From Apostichopus californicus (taxonomy: Eukaryota > Echinodermata > Holothuroidea > Aspidochirotida > Stichopodidae): a stretch of 20,696 bases of DNA. The notes below the pieces were generated by a model. That model was given only the letters and a program-made list of their open reading frames with translations, did not search any database and had not been told where the DNA came from. Numbering within the stretch: the first letter of the stretch is position 1; each line of letters starts with the position of its first letter. The stretch is taken from positions 1 to 20,696 of the forward strand of contig JAIPMN010002619.1 of the NCBI GenBank assembly GCA_020650975.1, written 5' to 3'. This document shows, one piece after another, positions 9,736 to 19,870 of this stretch. Made by a program: the position numbers and the translations under genes.

Positions 9736-10280
9736 CCGTAAGTTGAGAGTTATGGATAAAGGCTGGTTCATACTCCAGAGTTTAGTTTATAAAACAACAG
9801 CAGTCTTTCGCTATTCTGCTGTGAGAAAGAGTTTTACTTTAACCGCAGGCCCCCGCGACACAAATGTACAGTTTACGATAGTAGTAGAACTCATGCCAAT
9901 GTACATGTACGTATTGCAAACTACACGTTAGAAGTTCTAGCCCTGGTTAATAGTGCCACTCAGCAAACTATGTGTAATGATGGAGAGTGGAGACAAATGT
10001 GGAAAATAATAGCCGTAAGTTGAGAGGAAAGTTGGTTGATACTCCGCTAAAGTAGCGAAACCAAGTTAACAACAGTCTTGCGCTATTCTGCTATGAAATG
10101 GAGTTTACATGTACAGTACACAAGCCCCCGCCACACAAATGTACAGCCTACAGGTGTAGTGGAACTGGTGTCAATACAACATGTACAAAGCAAACTAGTT
10201 AGCACCTCTAGGTACGTTAAAAGGGCCACTCAGTAAACTCCATGTAATGAAAGCAATAAATGTGGAATATGATACTATTA
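9736..10280. repeat. Diverged direct duplication, ~277-base period
   Basis: Copy 1 (about 9736-10012) and copy 2 (10013 to about 10280) share ordered landmarks. These are CCGTAAGTTGAGAG, then CATACTCC/GATACTCC, then CGCTATTCTGCT, then GCCCCCGC-ACACAAATGTACAG, then GCCACTCAG-AAACT, then TGTAATGA and AAATGTGGAA. Small insertions and many substitutions separate them, so the duplication is old. No reading frame is conserved between the copies. It could be two copies of an unknown repeat unit or a local tandem duplication. Confidence 0.7.
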
Positions 10281-10500
10281 TCTTGATCAAGTTATATAGC
10301 ACTTGAGAAGGTAAGTGGCAACCATTGCCCTTCTTCAAGTTGTAGTCAGGTATTTGGTTGCCGCAGGGTTCAGTACCGGAGACGTCACAAATAAATTTGT
10401 AATCAATCGCTCGTTCGTAATTGGTCGTCCATAAAAAGTCGTCCTCAAACTCAAGCTGGTCGTTCAGAAAGTTTGTTGAGCAATATTTGAGCAATATCAT
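10195..10500 (-). other. Open frame of uncertain status, minus strand
   Basis: An open frame of 101 codons on the minus strand has a middle part (about 10310-10480) that is richer in GC and in mixed polar residues than its surroundings, including FEDDFLWTTNYERAIDYKF. The downstream third is hydrophobic and overlaps the old direct duplication at 10013-10280, so it is unlikely to be part of a coding exon. I do not recognise a domain. It could be a decayed mobile-element fragment, an exon of a gene nested in the nck intron, or chance. Confidence 0.12.
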
Positions 10501-11150
10501 TTATCGCGCACTTCTGTGCCGTATCGTGTGCGGAAACGGTAAATAACAACGTTAAAGTCTCAGCCGTACCTTAAAAAATACCGCGTGTAATGATGAATTT
10601 TTGTCATAACAATGATCCATAAACTTCACAAAGATTGTTGCATAGAAGAAAAAATAATAAAAAGTGTACAAAACAGAACAGTGACAAGCTGAAAACTTGT
10701 TGTGGATGGGGGTAGGAAAAGTGATAAAGAAGAGAAGGGAGGAAGAGGGGGCTATTCCTTCTGACAAATACCATTTAGCCCAACAGAGAAAAACAAAGGC
10801 CTTTGCATGGATTACAAGTAAACAACACTGTATATTTAGTTACAAGGTTAAGAGGGAAAGGAGATAATATTGTTCTACCAAGTTAGGTTCTAAAACCTCC
10901 TTTGGTTCTCCCTGACAAATACCGTACTGCAGTGCAGCTGTACAGTAGCTGTCATGAGAACAGTGGAACCCTTCAAATGGAAGGGACATTCTCATTGACA
11001 AAATGTCCATCATACTGTACCGTACAGGGTATATGCAGTACTGGATACAGATTGCCAGAAAATCGAGTGGAAAATATCAGAACAAAGCGATCGATATAGC
11101 AAACAGGGTTGTTTCAAGTAGCCGTTTAGTCGGATTTGTACAGGAGATCT

Positions 11151-11308
11151 TTGTGTAGTTTATCAAACTGTAAATGTTGTATTTATTGTTGTTAGTAAGT
11201 TGCACTGTAAATCAAAAAGTTACCAACTTTTGTGTAGTTTATCAAACTGTAAATGCTGTATTCATTGTTGTTAGTAACTTGTACTGTATATCATACAGTA
11301 ACCTGTAC
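11151..11308. repeat. 79-base tandem duplication
   Basis: Two adjacent copies start at 11151 and 11230. Each begins TTGTGTAGTTTATCAAACTG and continues with AAATG-TGTAT-ATTGTTGTTAGTAA. The first ~60 bases are nearly identical, and the ends (ATCAAAAAGTTACC versus ATCATACAGTAACC) differ more. It is a simple local duplication in intron 2 with no coding content. Confidence 0.85.
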
Positions 11309-13151
11309 ATTGTCTACAGTTTAAATCCATCAGTTCAGTAGTTTTGCAGTGCTTTTAAACTGACTCTCGTGTCCAGCAAAGTACCAGCTCTCACTATTAC
11401 AATTTAATACTACACAGCACAGCATTATAATGAACCATTGGCATTGCACACTCTGCAAGGCTCTGGTATCTCTATCCACATGTAAGAGTATTGCTCGTAA
11501 TAAAAAAACCATGATGCTTGTCCCATTTCCTGCTTACCAACTTAAGTGGTAATATATATATCCATATTAAGCGTTATGTACATGGACAGTACATTTAGCA
11601 GTCGCACGTCAACTGCAATATACAACTGTGTACTGTTATATTTGTATTGCAGAGACACAATGCATTATGGGAAAGTTTGCAGTGCAGAATTGTTTCTGTG
11701 AAACATATCTAGCCCAGGATGGTAATGACTATGGTGTCATATTAATATTATTGACACGGGACAACTGCTGTCATGTCCAATGTACAGAATAGACAAAAAC
11801 TGTGTTCCTCAAAGTTGAAACTAGTTCATACCCCTAGATCAAATCTTGAGTACATCTTCTGACTTCTTAACATAAACTTTCCAGCCCAGAAAACCCTCCC
11901 TTCCACCCTCTCCCCCCCCCCCCTCACCACTACCAAACATGTGGTATTTTTTTCCCTTTGCACTTGAACAACCTCACCTCCCTTCCTAATACTCTCCTCC
12001 CTAGATGCAGTAGAAATGTTCAATAAGTTTGTGAATCTCAGTCTTGAAGTTCCCCCTGTTTTCTATTCATATTTCATACTTATATTATTTTCAGTGCAGC
12101 ACTTCCTGAAGGTTGTCAATCTTCAGGATATTCTCTGTGTGAATTAAACGAGGATACCTACCCAACCGTTATTTTTAGCTCGTCTTGACAGAGATCTTAT
12201 ACCTGTAGTGAAGAACAACCCCCCCTAAACAGCTTAAAGATTCCTTATTCAAGGCAATAATGTGTTGCAGTTATCAAGAGTCCCGTTGCTTCTGAGAACT
12301 GAACTAAATCTTGCTGTGCTAGGCTTACAGTCCCCTCTGATGTTTGAAGTGTCATTATCTAAAAAATAACGAAACAGGAAAGAAAACCTAAAAACAAGGT
12401 ACAAGATAAGCAAATATATTAAAGGTCCATGTGCAGTGGTTAGTAATTTCATACAGCAATTTCTAATAATTAATAATAAGAAAAAAAATTGATTAATTTA
12501 TAAGGGCCTTCAGGAGAAAAATGAGTCGTTACACCAAAGGGACGGAAAACAATAATGTCAGTACTTTATACCTGGTTTGAGAATTGTGAAATGTAGGCCA
12601 GTATCTGAGTGCTCCTCTTAACTGTATTAATCTAAACCTCCATTAAAAAATCGTAAGCCTACGTTGAGACGTTAGGGAGTCCATACCTGAAGACTACTGT
12701 ATGTACTGATTGTTCTCTTTAGAGAGATTTGCATCACTCCTCACTTACTCGTCTCCTCTACGTACGCACTCGGATCTGCTCTAGCATAAGAACCGGCAAC
12801 ATTCTTGCACTGCGCCCCCAATGACCCACTCGAAGGTCAGTATCCTCCTACATCCGAAATCTCTCATCCAGAAGCATATGCATGCGTCTTTTCTTACAGG
12901 AGTTTTCGGTTTTTTTTGTCATTCATAAATACCCAATCTGTTCGTTGTGTGGAATTTTGGCCTTCGTGAAGCTTATTGAGTACCCTTGGTCAGATTGAAA
13001 GAAATCGAAACTAATTCGCGCCCACATTATTATCCTTTTAAGACAAATCACAAAGAAGATCTCATTTTCACAGAGTTTCAATGCAATGAAAGTTCATTTA
13101 TGACTATTTTAATTTTAATTTTTTTTTTCTTTCAATTTTTTCTTCCACCAG

Positions 13152-13355
13152 AGGGGTGACTTTTCTATCTCTGTGAAGGGTGCCGATAGGGTCAAGCACT
13201 TCAAAGTACACGTCGGCTCGGAAGATTCAAGGTTTCTCATTGGACAGAAGAAATTTGATAATTTAGACGACATTGTGGCACATTATAAAAATCACCCTAT
13301 CTTCACTAACGAGACGACGAGGCTATTTTTGACGAGCCCGTTACCCCGCTCTTGA
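13152..13355 (+). CDS. nck: nck last coding exon: remainder of SH2 and stop
   Basis: This exon encodes residues 311-377 and ends at TGA 13353-13355. It begins AGG GGT GAC TTT right after the CCACCAG acceptor, so RGDFSISV continues FLVRESEAF in phase 0 and aligns position for position with the vertebrate stretch FLIRDSESSPNDFSVS. It supplies the SH2 strand with HFKV (326-329; the His is the usual phosphotyrosine-contact position), the IGQKKF strand (340-345) and the final helix and hydrophobic end (DIVAHYKNHPIF, 350-361). The 16-residue tail ends PLPRS. With exon 7050-7979 the protein totals 377 residues. This exon is clearly less AT-rich than the intron around it. Confidence 0.95.
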   Translation, partial: RGDFSISVKGADRVKHFKVHVGSEDSRFLIGQKKFDNLDDIVAHYKNHPIFTNETTRLFLTSPLPRS

Positions 13356-14941
13356 CATGCGGTGACTCTGTAGACCCCGTGTTTTGGTGCAGGACGGGTT
13401 GTCGGTTGCGGCTCGGTAAACCGCGGTGATGGACCTCCTGTCACCATTGAAACTCTGCCATACATATATACATATACTTGATGTAAATAGATGACAAATA
13501 ATCTTTTTTTCGTAAATGGCTTATGAAACCGTCAACCAGTAGTGGCCAGTAAAATCATTCAGTTTGTAATGGACGTTAATTGTACAGTGTAGAAAAGGTG
13601 CCCATCTGCAAAGAACCCAGTGCTACAAAGAAGAGTGGGAAACTTGTTTTTATTTCAACAGCAAATTGTTATCACACATATCTCCTTTTTGTACGAGAGA
13701 GATAATTTGACTGTTTTTTTTTGTGTTTGTTTTTGCTTCGGTATGTCAGCAAGCAACCTTGGAAGACTTTTTTGATATTATACAAAAATTGGTCATAAAA
13801 ATTGTATCATTTTTAACTTTTAATCCGTAATAGAGCTCGAGTTTGATTTTCTAACGAAGGTCATTATTGGACAGCCACAATGTTGAACGGTGTTGATGGA
13901 TTAAATTGTAAAGTTATCTCTTCATAGATGCAATATAGTTCCATCACCAGGATGTTAGTTACAGCTGATGGAAATGAACCTAATAATACTAAGCTCAAAG
14001 GTCTTCTCAGGAGAATACTTTCCTCTACTTCTACCACTCTCCTCTCTTGGCTTCTTTTTTCTTGGCCCCTCCCCCTATTGGATTATGACCCTCCCTGTTT
14101 GCTCCCCCTTCGCCCCTTATTTTCTCACTCTCACACTTTCCTTGCTACATCTCTGCTCTGCTCTCCTCTCCTCTCCTCTCATCTCATCTCATCTTATCTC
14201 CTCTTCTTATCCCTCACCTATCATTTGAAGAGCAAATCGGAATCATTAATGAACGGCTGATGAACCTTCACGTCTTGCTTTTAGGATGATGTCTTGGTTT
14301 CATCAGTCATATATTTATTCTTCATATTTTGAAGGAAAAAAATAAGAAATTCAGTAGGTTTGGTATAAAAGTTGCCAAACAAATGCAATATGCTGCTTTA
14401 AAGTATAAGAGATATACTTTGGCCTGGAATATATCTTACATCGATTGAAAATGCTGGAATTATTTTCTTCACTTCCTTAGGTGTTTTTGTCTTATTAAAT
14501 ATATTCCAAATTTGATTTTTGCATAAAAGATGCTACTATATGCATCTACTGTAGCTCTTATGTGAAGCATTCTGTTTTGCATTGTATACCCGACAAATTA
14601 TTTCATTACCCTGGCAAATATCTTTGATAGTGTCGTAACGTATAACAAAACTGTGTATCTCTTCTTTTAAAAATTTCTTGTAAGTTTTTGCATGATATGT
14701 TTTGAAGTATATCAAAAATTCAAAGAATTCTGCACCACTTTACATGACTGAAACACTGTATATTATTAGACAGCTCAATATCAAGCCAAGCTTAATGAAA
14801 ACAAAACTTTCATAAACTTGGGTAACTTGTCACAGAATTTCTGTGTATGAAAAGTCTTGCCATTTGTTTTTGTTTTCTTTAAATGAATGATCACAAAAAT
14901 CCATAAATAACTGATGATTTTGTCAAACAATTTTGAATAAA
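13356..14941 (+). other. nck: nck 3' UTR, extent uncertain
   Basis: The sequence after the stop has no second gene. Candidate poly(A) signals on the plus strand are ATTAAA at 13900-13905, ATTAAA at 14494-14499 and the first canonical AATAAA at 14936-14941. I chose the last as a provisional end. None has a strong downstream GT-rich element, and later AATAAA hexamers (16479, 17081, 19153, 19887) leave a longer UTR possible. The ~110-codon open frame at 13928-14260 is a by-product of a pyrimidine-rich tract that translates as Leu/Ser. Confidence 0.4.
14151..14210. repeat. Pentanucleotide pyrimidine microsatellite
   Basis: Twelve 5-base units run in order: CTCTG twice, CTCTC four times, then ATCTC and ATCTT variants. 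The tract is almost pure pyrimidine on the plus strand and continues a wider CT-rich region from about 14010. If it lies inside the nck 3' UTR it would form a CU-rich RNA segment that could attract polypyrimidine-tract-binding proteins. That role is inferred. Confidence 0.85.
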
Positions 14942-15864
14942 TTTGGGTTAGCTATGAAATACCATTAAAAAAGCAACAATGGAACTTTACAAGGAAAACC
15001 CTCAGCGACTAAGTGCCATGCATCTAAGGGGAAAGAAATTAAATCTTTTTCATTTTCACAGTGTTGTTGGTTTCCACGTAGACCAAAGACCGATTTCGCT
15101 CAAATTTCACATCCCTGCCATATTCTTGGTTATATCAAATGAAGCTAGGGTGTGATTACTGGATGAAGGAGCAACCTCTTCTGCCCTCACCCATGGATCA
15201 AAGAACCATTGTAATTAGTTGTATGATCTCCCAGACAGGCAGATCATTTTCCTACTCATTTTAGGAAGGTTTTCATTGCCTTTTACAATGTGGATAGGTG
15301 GGTTTGCTAGAGCTGTGTTTAAAGACAAACCCTGACATTTTCAAATCAGAATTTCTTGTTGTTACTGTACCAGAGATGGAAAATATGGTGATTTGATGAG
15401 GCAAGACATTGTGGTTCAAGTTTATGGAGGAAGCTGCTGGAATCACAGCATATATGACAACTGTTTCACTGTACCTATGCATGCAGTTGGGTTGTATCGA
15501 CAAGGAAGTGCAATGTTTAAGTTGCACATAGGCATGTACTGCAGTATAAGCCTGATATTTCAGCATTGATGAGATAAATATTAAAAAGAAAAGAAACAAG
15601 TTTGAAAAAGATAATAATTTACATTGTGTATTTCACACATAGAGGTGACCTTGTCTTGTTCCATGGAGATGATGTGTAACATTTTTTTCGAGGAATTGAA
15701 TCACAGGGTATTTTTTTCAGTTCATTCATTGAGATTTGTTTACAATCTTTATACATCTTACTGAGCAATTGTGATCTCTATGCAGTGTACATCTTGCTTG
15801 GAAGACCCATTTAGTGTGCGTGATAGACATTTTGCTTCTTACAATATTCTTGACTTATTTAATT

Positions 15865-15884
15865 CCCTCCCCCTCCCCCACCCC
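15865..15884 (-). other. G-quadruplex motif on the minus strand
   Basis: Four C-runs of 3, 5, 5 and 4 bases are separated by single bases (T, T, A). The complementary strand therefore carries a compact G-quadruplex motif with one-base loops, the kind expected to be most stable. No gene lies close by, other than a possible long nck 3' UTR on the opposite strand. Confidence 0.55.
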
Positions 15885-15980
15885 ATTAGTCCAAAAGTAC
15901 TTGGTTACCCCAAATTTACCTACCTGTTAGTAATAGGTTATCAAGAGGTTAGAAGAGGAAACTTTAAATGTGGTTTATGG

Positions 15981-16027
15981 ACTTGTATGTACTTGTACTT
16001 GTGTATGTACTTGTATGTACTTGAGTA
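15981..16027. repeat. Short imperfect repeat of ACTTGTATGT
   Basis: ACTTGTATGT at 15981 is followed by variant units (ACTTGTACTT, GTGTATGTAC, TTGTATGTAC, TTGAGTAC). It is a local slippage product rich in GTAC words. No function is suggested. Confidence 0.7.
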
Positions 16028-17563
16028 CATGTTCAATAGCATGAGAATCGTATCCCTCCTCCCAAAACTGAATAATGTAAATACTAAAAAAAATGAAGAA
16101 AATATGCATGATTTTGTGCATCATTACTTTAAATGTCCATCTTCTTGATTTTCTCCTAGATCATTCATCCGTGAATTGTAAACATAACCCATTATGGAAT
16201 ATTGACAACATTTCACATCATTGAATTTTATGACGGTGAACAATGCCTTTATTACCCATACAAATAGTTGTTATAAATCCTTTACAAAAATCTTGAAAAT
16301 TTTGTATTTGCTTGTAGCTTGAGTACTTGTAGAAACAGCCACTGCCGCCTTCCTATTTTTTTGCTTAAAAAAACCGGGAAAAAAAAGAGAGAGTAGTTTT
16401 TGAAGCAAAAATCAGTTTGAGTTGAGTACCTTGACCTTCTCCCTACTACTCCTAATTGTAGAGTTTTGACCACAGTCGAATAAATATAACCACGACCATT
16501 TAGAAATGTTCACATCAACATCCATATTCCACCCTCATCGCTATGATCCTCGCATATGTCTTCTCGTCGTTATTTTCTCAGAATTGCAAGTCACAACTCT
16601 GTCATCTTCAATTTCTCAGTCAGCTGTACATTTTCATCTTTTTCAATGAATATTTTTCTTTCTTTCGTTCATATTCATATGACTCAAAGGATTAGAGTTT
16701 CTCTGTATGGATTTATTTGCAGAGATATTATGACGTGGTGTTCAGGTTTGCGCGAGGATGAGCAAAAGCTGTGTCCCTTCACTCGGCCGTGTTATCCAAT
16801 TACGAAACATCCACAGAGGTTTAACGCAGCCTCCTGTTTCGCCCTTGAGCCGACGCTTAATACCTCGACCCTTTACACATTTCCTGCACAACTTGGGAAG
16901 TAATGAATTAACTGCTTGCTCCTGCCTGACAGCTTAGTATCCTAACTACTTTGTGAAGGAGTCTAAGCTACTTACGTTATCAGGAAATTTTGTCACTGTA
17001 CAGGACATTGATTCATGAAACGGTAATTGGAACAAACAGGAGAAACCTGTTTACGAGGCTCGGCTGTGCTAGAGTTTTCGAATAAACGTATAGGCCGTCG
17101 TAGCTCCTATAACATCATTTATAGCATTCATCATCCGAGTTTTCATTCTCTGTTTTGTTTTGTTTTTTTGTTAAAAATCAATGCAATAATTTACATGCAT
17201 GAAAAGAAGAGATACTTTTTATAGATAGACTTGAGTTCTATTGAAACCGACACTCTTCTTTTTGATATTTTCAAAGGTATATTGAGTAGCTGCAGGTTGT
17301 GCAATCAACATTTTGCTTGATAAAAACTTCTCATATTTTGTTTAAATTTCTCAAATTTGATTATTTTCTTGTCAGCGTTACCTTCGGTGTAATTATTGTT
17401 TATATATGAAAAGTCTGAGGTAATTCTCGTTATTATGGTCTTTTGGACCTTCCTGCAGTGTAATCCGATGCTCGGTATGATGTCGAAGAGCAGTATGCAG
17501 ACATTTTGTATCTTTCTACATGTTCCCCTACATAATATTCCGTTGTATCTGTCTTTCTTTGTA

Positions 17564-17596
<33 letters not shown>
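17564..17596. repeat. (TCTG)n tetranucleotide microsatellite
   Basis: Just over eight perfect TCTG units form a 33-base tract. They produce repetitive open frames on both strands (TDRQ-type on the minus strand, LSVC-type on the plus) that are not genes. A perfect tract of this length is likely to vary between individuals. Confidence 0.93.
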
Positions 17597-17984
17597 GAGT
17601 TTCTTTGTCGCACTGGTCAGACTTTTTACTGCGTTTCACTGAGCATCTTCTAGTATTGGTACACACATCTGGTTTAACGTCCTTGACGGGTTTATTCGCT
17701 CGTCCATATCGCATGTGGTGAGGAGCCGTAACAATGTGCATCTTAAAAGCCGTTGCAAGAAATGTCAGAAGTTGTATTGTTTTTTTTTTGGTGTGCCCTG
17801 CATAAGACCACTTCCAGAGGGAAGAACAATTTCCATTGGTTTTTCTATTTACCCTTCTCAGTGTATGGTGTGGACATACAACAAAACTAACAGAGGATTT
17901 TTGGAAGAAAAAACGCTTGTAACTAAACTAGCAGAGGTTCTAGTGGCAAGAATGACCTTAACCAGGAAGTGTGTGTTACTTTTA

Positions 17985-18006
17985 GGGGTGGGGTGGGGGG
18001 TGGGGG
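17985..18006 (+). other. G-quadruplex motif with one-base loops
   Basis: G-runs of 4, 4, 6 and 5 are separated by single T residues, and the sequence continues into GGA/GGT repeats to 18018. This is among the strongest quadruplex motifs possible by sequence. No promoter or gene end is recognised next to it. Confidence 0.6.
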
Positions 18007-18226
18007 AGGAGGAGGTGGATGAACTTTTGAGAGTTGGGGGTTCTAACATTTAGTATAAGTATCAAATCCCAAATTTCATCTCAGTGTCTGCTTGCCCAAA
18101 TTTCTGTACTGGGCAACGTTTATGTCTTTCTTCGATTGGTGTCACTCCCCCACCCTCCCAAGGGGGAAGGGTCGAGGGTACTCGACCAAATGATGGCACA
18201 CCCAAGCAAACTTCTAACCAATCACA

Positions 18227-18247
18227 CCATCATCATGATCATCATCA
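18227..18247. repeat. Short CAT/ATC trinucleotide tract
   Basis: Imperfect CAT/ATC units, broken once by TGATC, cause a His/Gln-rich open frame on the plus strand. It is a microsatellite remnant. Confidence 0.6.
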
Positions 18248-18733
18248 GCAGCATCTTGATTTTCCTCAATATGCTCAATATTGTTGCTCTGGTATTCACT
18301 GCACAGTATCACATGTAGCATCAGTGCTAAAGGGGGGGGGGGGGAATTTAAGTAAAAAGGAGTGTCTGGACTTGTAGCACCACTGCCTCTGGGTTTTATT
18401 GCTTTGTTTACTCTATCACAGATGATTCTTAATCATGTTACTGACTAAGGTAAAAATTAAGCCAGTCTTAAATCACTGCGCAACGGTAACGCACTGATGT
18501 AGTCATTTAATGTTAAAAGATAACATTGAATATCTGTTGTACCTGTTAATCACACAGTATCAAACGGTACTTGTGGTCCTATAATTTATGGCTACTATAT
18601 CCCTTTAAGAGCTCGTCTGGAGGCTGCATGACTGAAAAATGTCAATTTAGACAACGCCTTACATTACAAACCGATACATTTAAGCAGTATATTGGAGGAA
18701 GAAACTTGGATTTCTTTTAATGTGTGCTATTAC

Positions 18734-18753
18734 TATTATTATTATTATTATTA
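18734..18753. repeat. (TAT)n trinucleotide microsatellite
   Basis: About 6.7 perfect TAT units are followed by a short T run. Nothing suggests function. Confidence 0.85.
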
Positions 18754-19261
18754 ATTTTTTCGGGGGTCTGTGGCTATTGAATACGACTGCAGTCTTCTCA
18801 TGTATGTAAATGCCTAGAAACTCTTATTGTGGTTCTAGTTTGTATAAGATATGCAGTTGAGTGTTCAGAAACGGTTGAATCAATTAATGCTCAGCTATAC
18901 CCTCGGAGAGTGATATATTTTCATTGAGATAGAATTAAGGCATTTCAAGGCATTTTCTGGTTTGTATCAAATTGACTTTTAATGGGTAGAATGTGTAACT
19001 TCATTCTCTACTTTGTTTTGTACAAGTCTAAATGTAAAAGTTAGAACATTTATTGTACTAGTTTTCATTGATAATGCAGTGAGGATTTGAAATTCCTCTG
19101 TGAAATCGGTCTCTTTTTGAGTTTTTTTTTAGACAACATTTGAGTTATCAGAAATAAACGCTCAACTTTATGGAATGCATGGCATATATTGGTGGTATTG
19201 TGCAAGAAGTCAATTTCAGATTTACAACCGTGTTAAGTTCAGCATCAGGAATGAATTAATG

Positions 19262-19870
19262 TATGCTATGGTAATTTGTAAGAGTATCGATATGGTGAAC
19301 CTCCATAAACCTGCAAATCTCATTGTGTTGTATCGTTATCATGATTAGAGTCTATGTTTGAGGTCCTATGGAACCTCATTGGTGAGGTATTTTGCTGATG
19401 CTATTCTCAATGGTGATTTGTATAGGTATCGATATGGTGAACCTCCATAAACTTGCAAATCTCATTGTGTTGTATCGTTATTATGATAAGAGTCTATGTT
19501 TGAGGTCCTATGGAACCTCATTGGTGAGGTATTTTGCTGATGCTATTCATGATGAGTTGTGATTTGTATAGGTTTTGATATTGTGAACCTCCATAAATTG
19601 CAACCCTCAATATGTTGTATCGTTATCATGATTACAGTCTATGTTTGAGGTCCTATGGAACCTCATTGGTGAGGTATATTGCTGATGCTATTCATGATGA
19701 GTTGTGATTTGTAAAGGTTTTGATATTGTGAACCTCCATAGACTTGCAACCCTCAATATGTTGTATTGTTATCATGATTAGAGTCTATGTTTGAGGTCTT
19801 ATGTAATGAGGTCATACCCTGAGGAACCTCAGTAGTGAGGTATATCGCATAATGCTATTCATGATGAGGT
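19262..19870. repeat. Four-copy tandem repeat, 142-146-base unit
   Basis: The landmark GTGAACCTCCATA recurs with GAAC starting at 19297, 19439, 19585 and 19730, so periods are 142, 146 and 145. Each unit contains TGTTGTAT-GTTATCATGATTAGAGTCTATGTTTGAGGTC, then GAACCTCA, GTGAGGTAT and ATGCTATTC. Units 1 and 2 are almost identical to each other (GTATCGATATGG start), and units 3 and 4 share another form (GGTTTTGATATTGTG), suggesting pairwise duplication. Each unit holds TGAGGTCC-TATG-GAACCTCA, an imperfect inverted repeat. In unit 4 an extra segment creates CTGAGG-AA-CCTCAG at 19819-19832. There is no open frame across units. It is a minisatellite or fragment of a satellite-like family. Confidence 0.9.

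Larger units (their letters stand above)
7980..13151 (+). other. nck: nck intron 2, inside the SH2 domain
   Basis: This 5.2-kb phase-0 intron runs from GTAAGT at 7980 to the CCACCAG acceptor at 13150-13151, preceded by a T-rich tract. A branch-point-like TGACTAT starts at 13101. It splits SH2 right after the FLVRES loop, between F310 and R311. Contents include a heptamer array (8475-8978), a G10 run (9598-9607), a diverged direct duplication (9736 to about 10280), a minus-strand open frame of uncertain status (10195-10500), a 79-bp tandem duplication (11151-11308) and a C12 run (11912-11923). The parts between these hold nothing I recognise. Confidence 0.93.
14942..19261. other. Non-coding downstream flank with scattered short repeats
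   Basis: No gene is supported in this 4.3-kb stretch. It contains short microsatellites and G-quadruplex motifs listed separately, a G13 run (18332-18344), a 7-bp-stem hairpin at 17034-17052 (AAACAGG, loop AGAAA, CCTGTTT) and several AATAAA hexamers. A patch at about 16722-16903 is more GC-rich than its surroundings, follows a TTATTTGCAG acceptor-like word and stays open to a TAA. I do not recognise its peptide. Parts may belong to a very long nck 3' UTR. Confidence 0.5.

Noticed and set aside
13928-14260. Leu/Ser-rich open frames after the nck stop
   Set aside because: They follow from the CT-rich pentanucleotide tract in the probable 3' UTR.
17305-17741. Open frames with repeated Thr-Asp-Arg-Gln
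   Set aside because: These are translation of the (TCTG)n microsatellite.
18084-18377. His-rich open frame
   Set aside because: The His run is translated from the CAT/ATC tract. Nothing else in the frame looks like a protein domain.
19262-19870. CRISPR-like array
   Set aside because: The repeat unit is ~145 bases and continuous, with no unique spacers, in an animal gene region.
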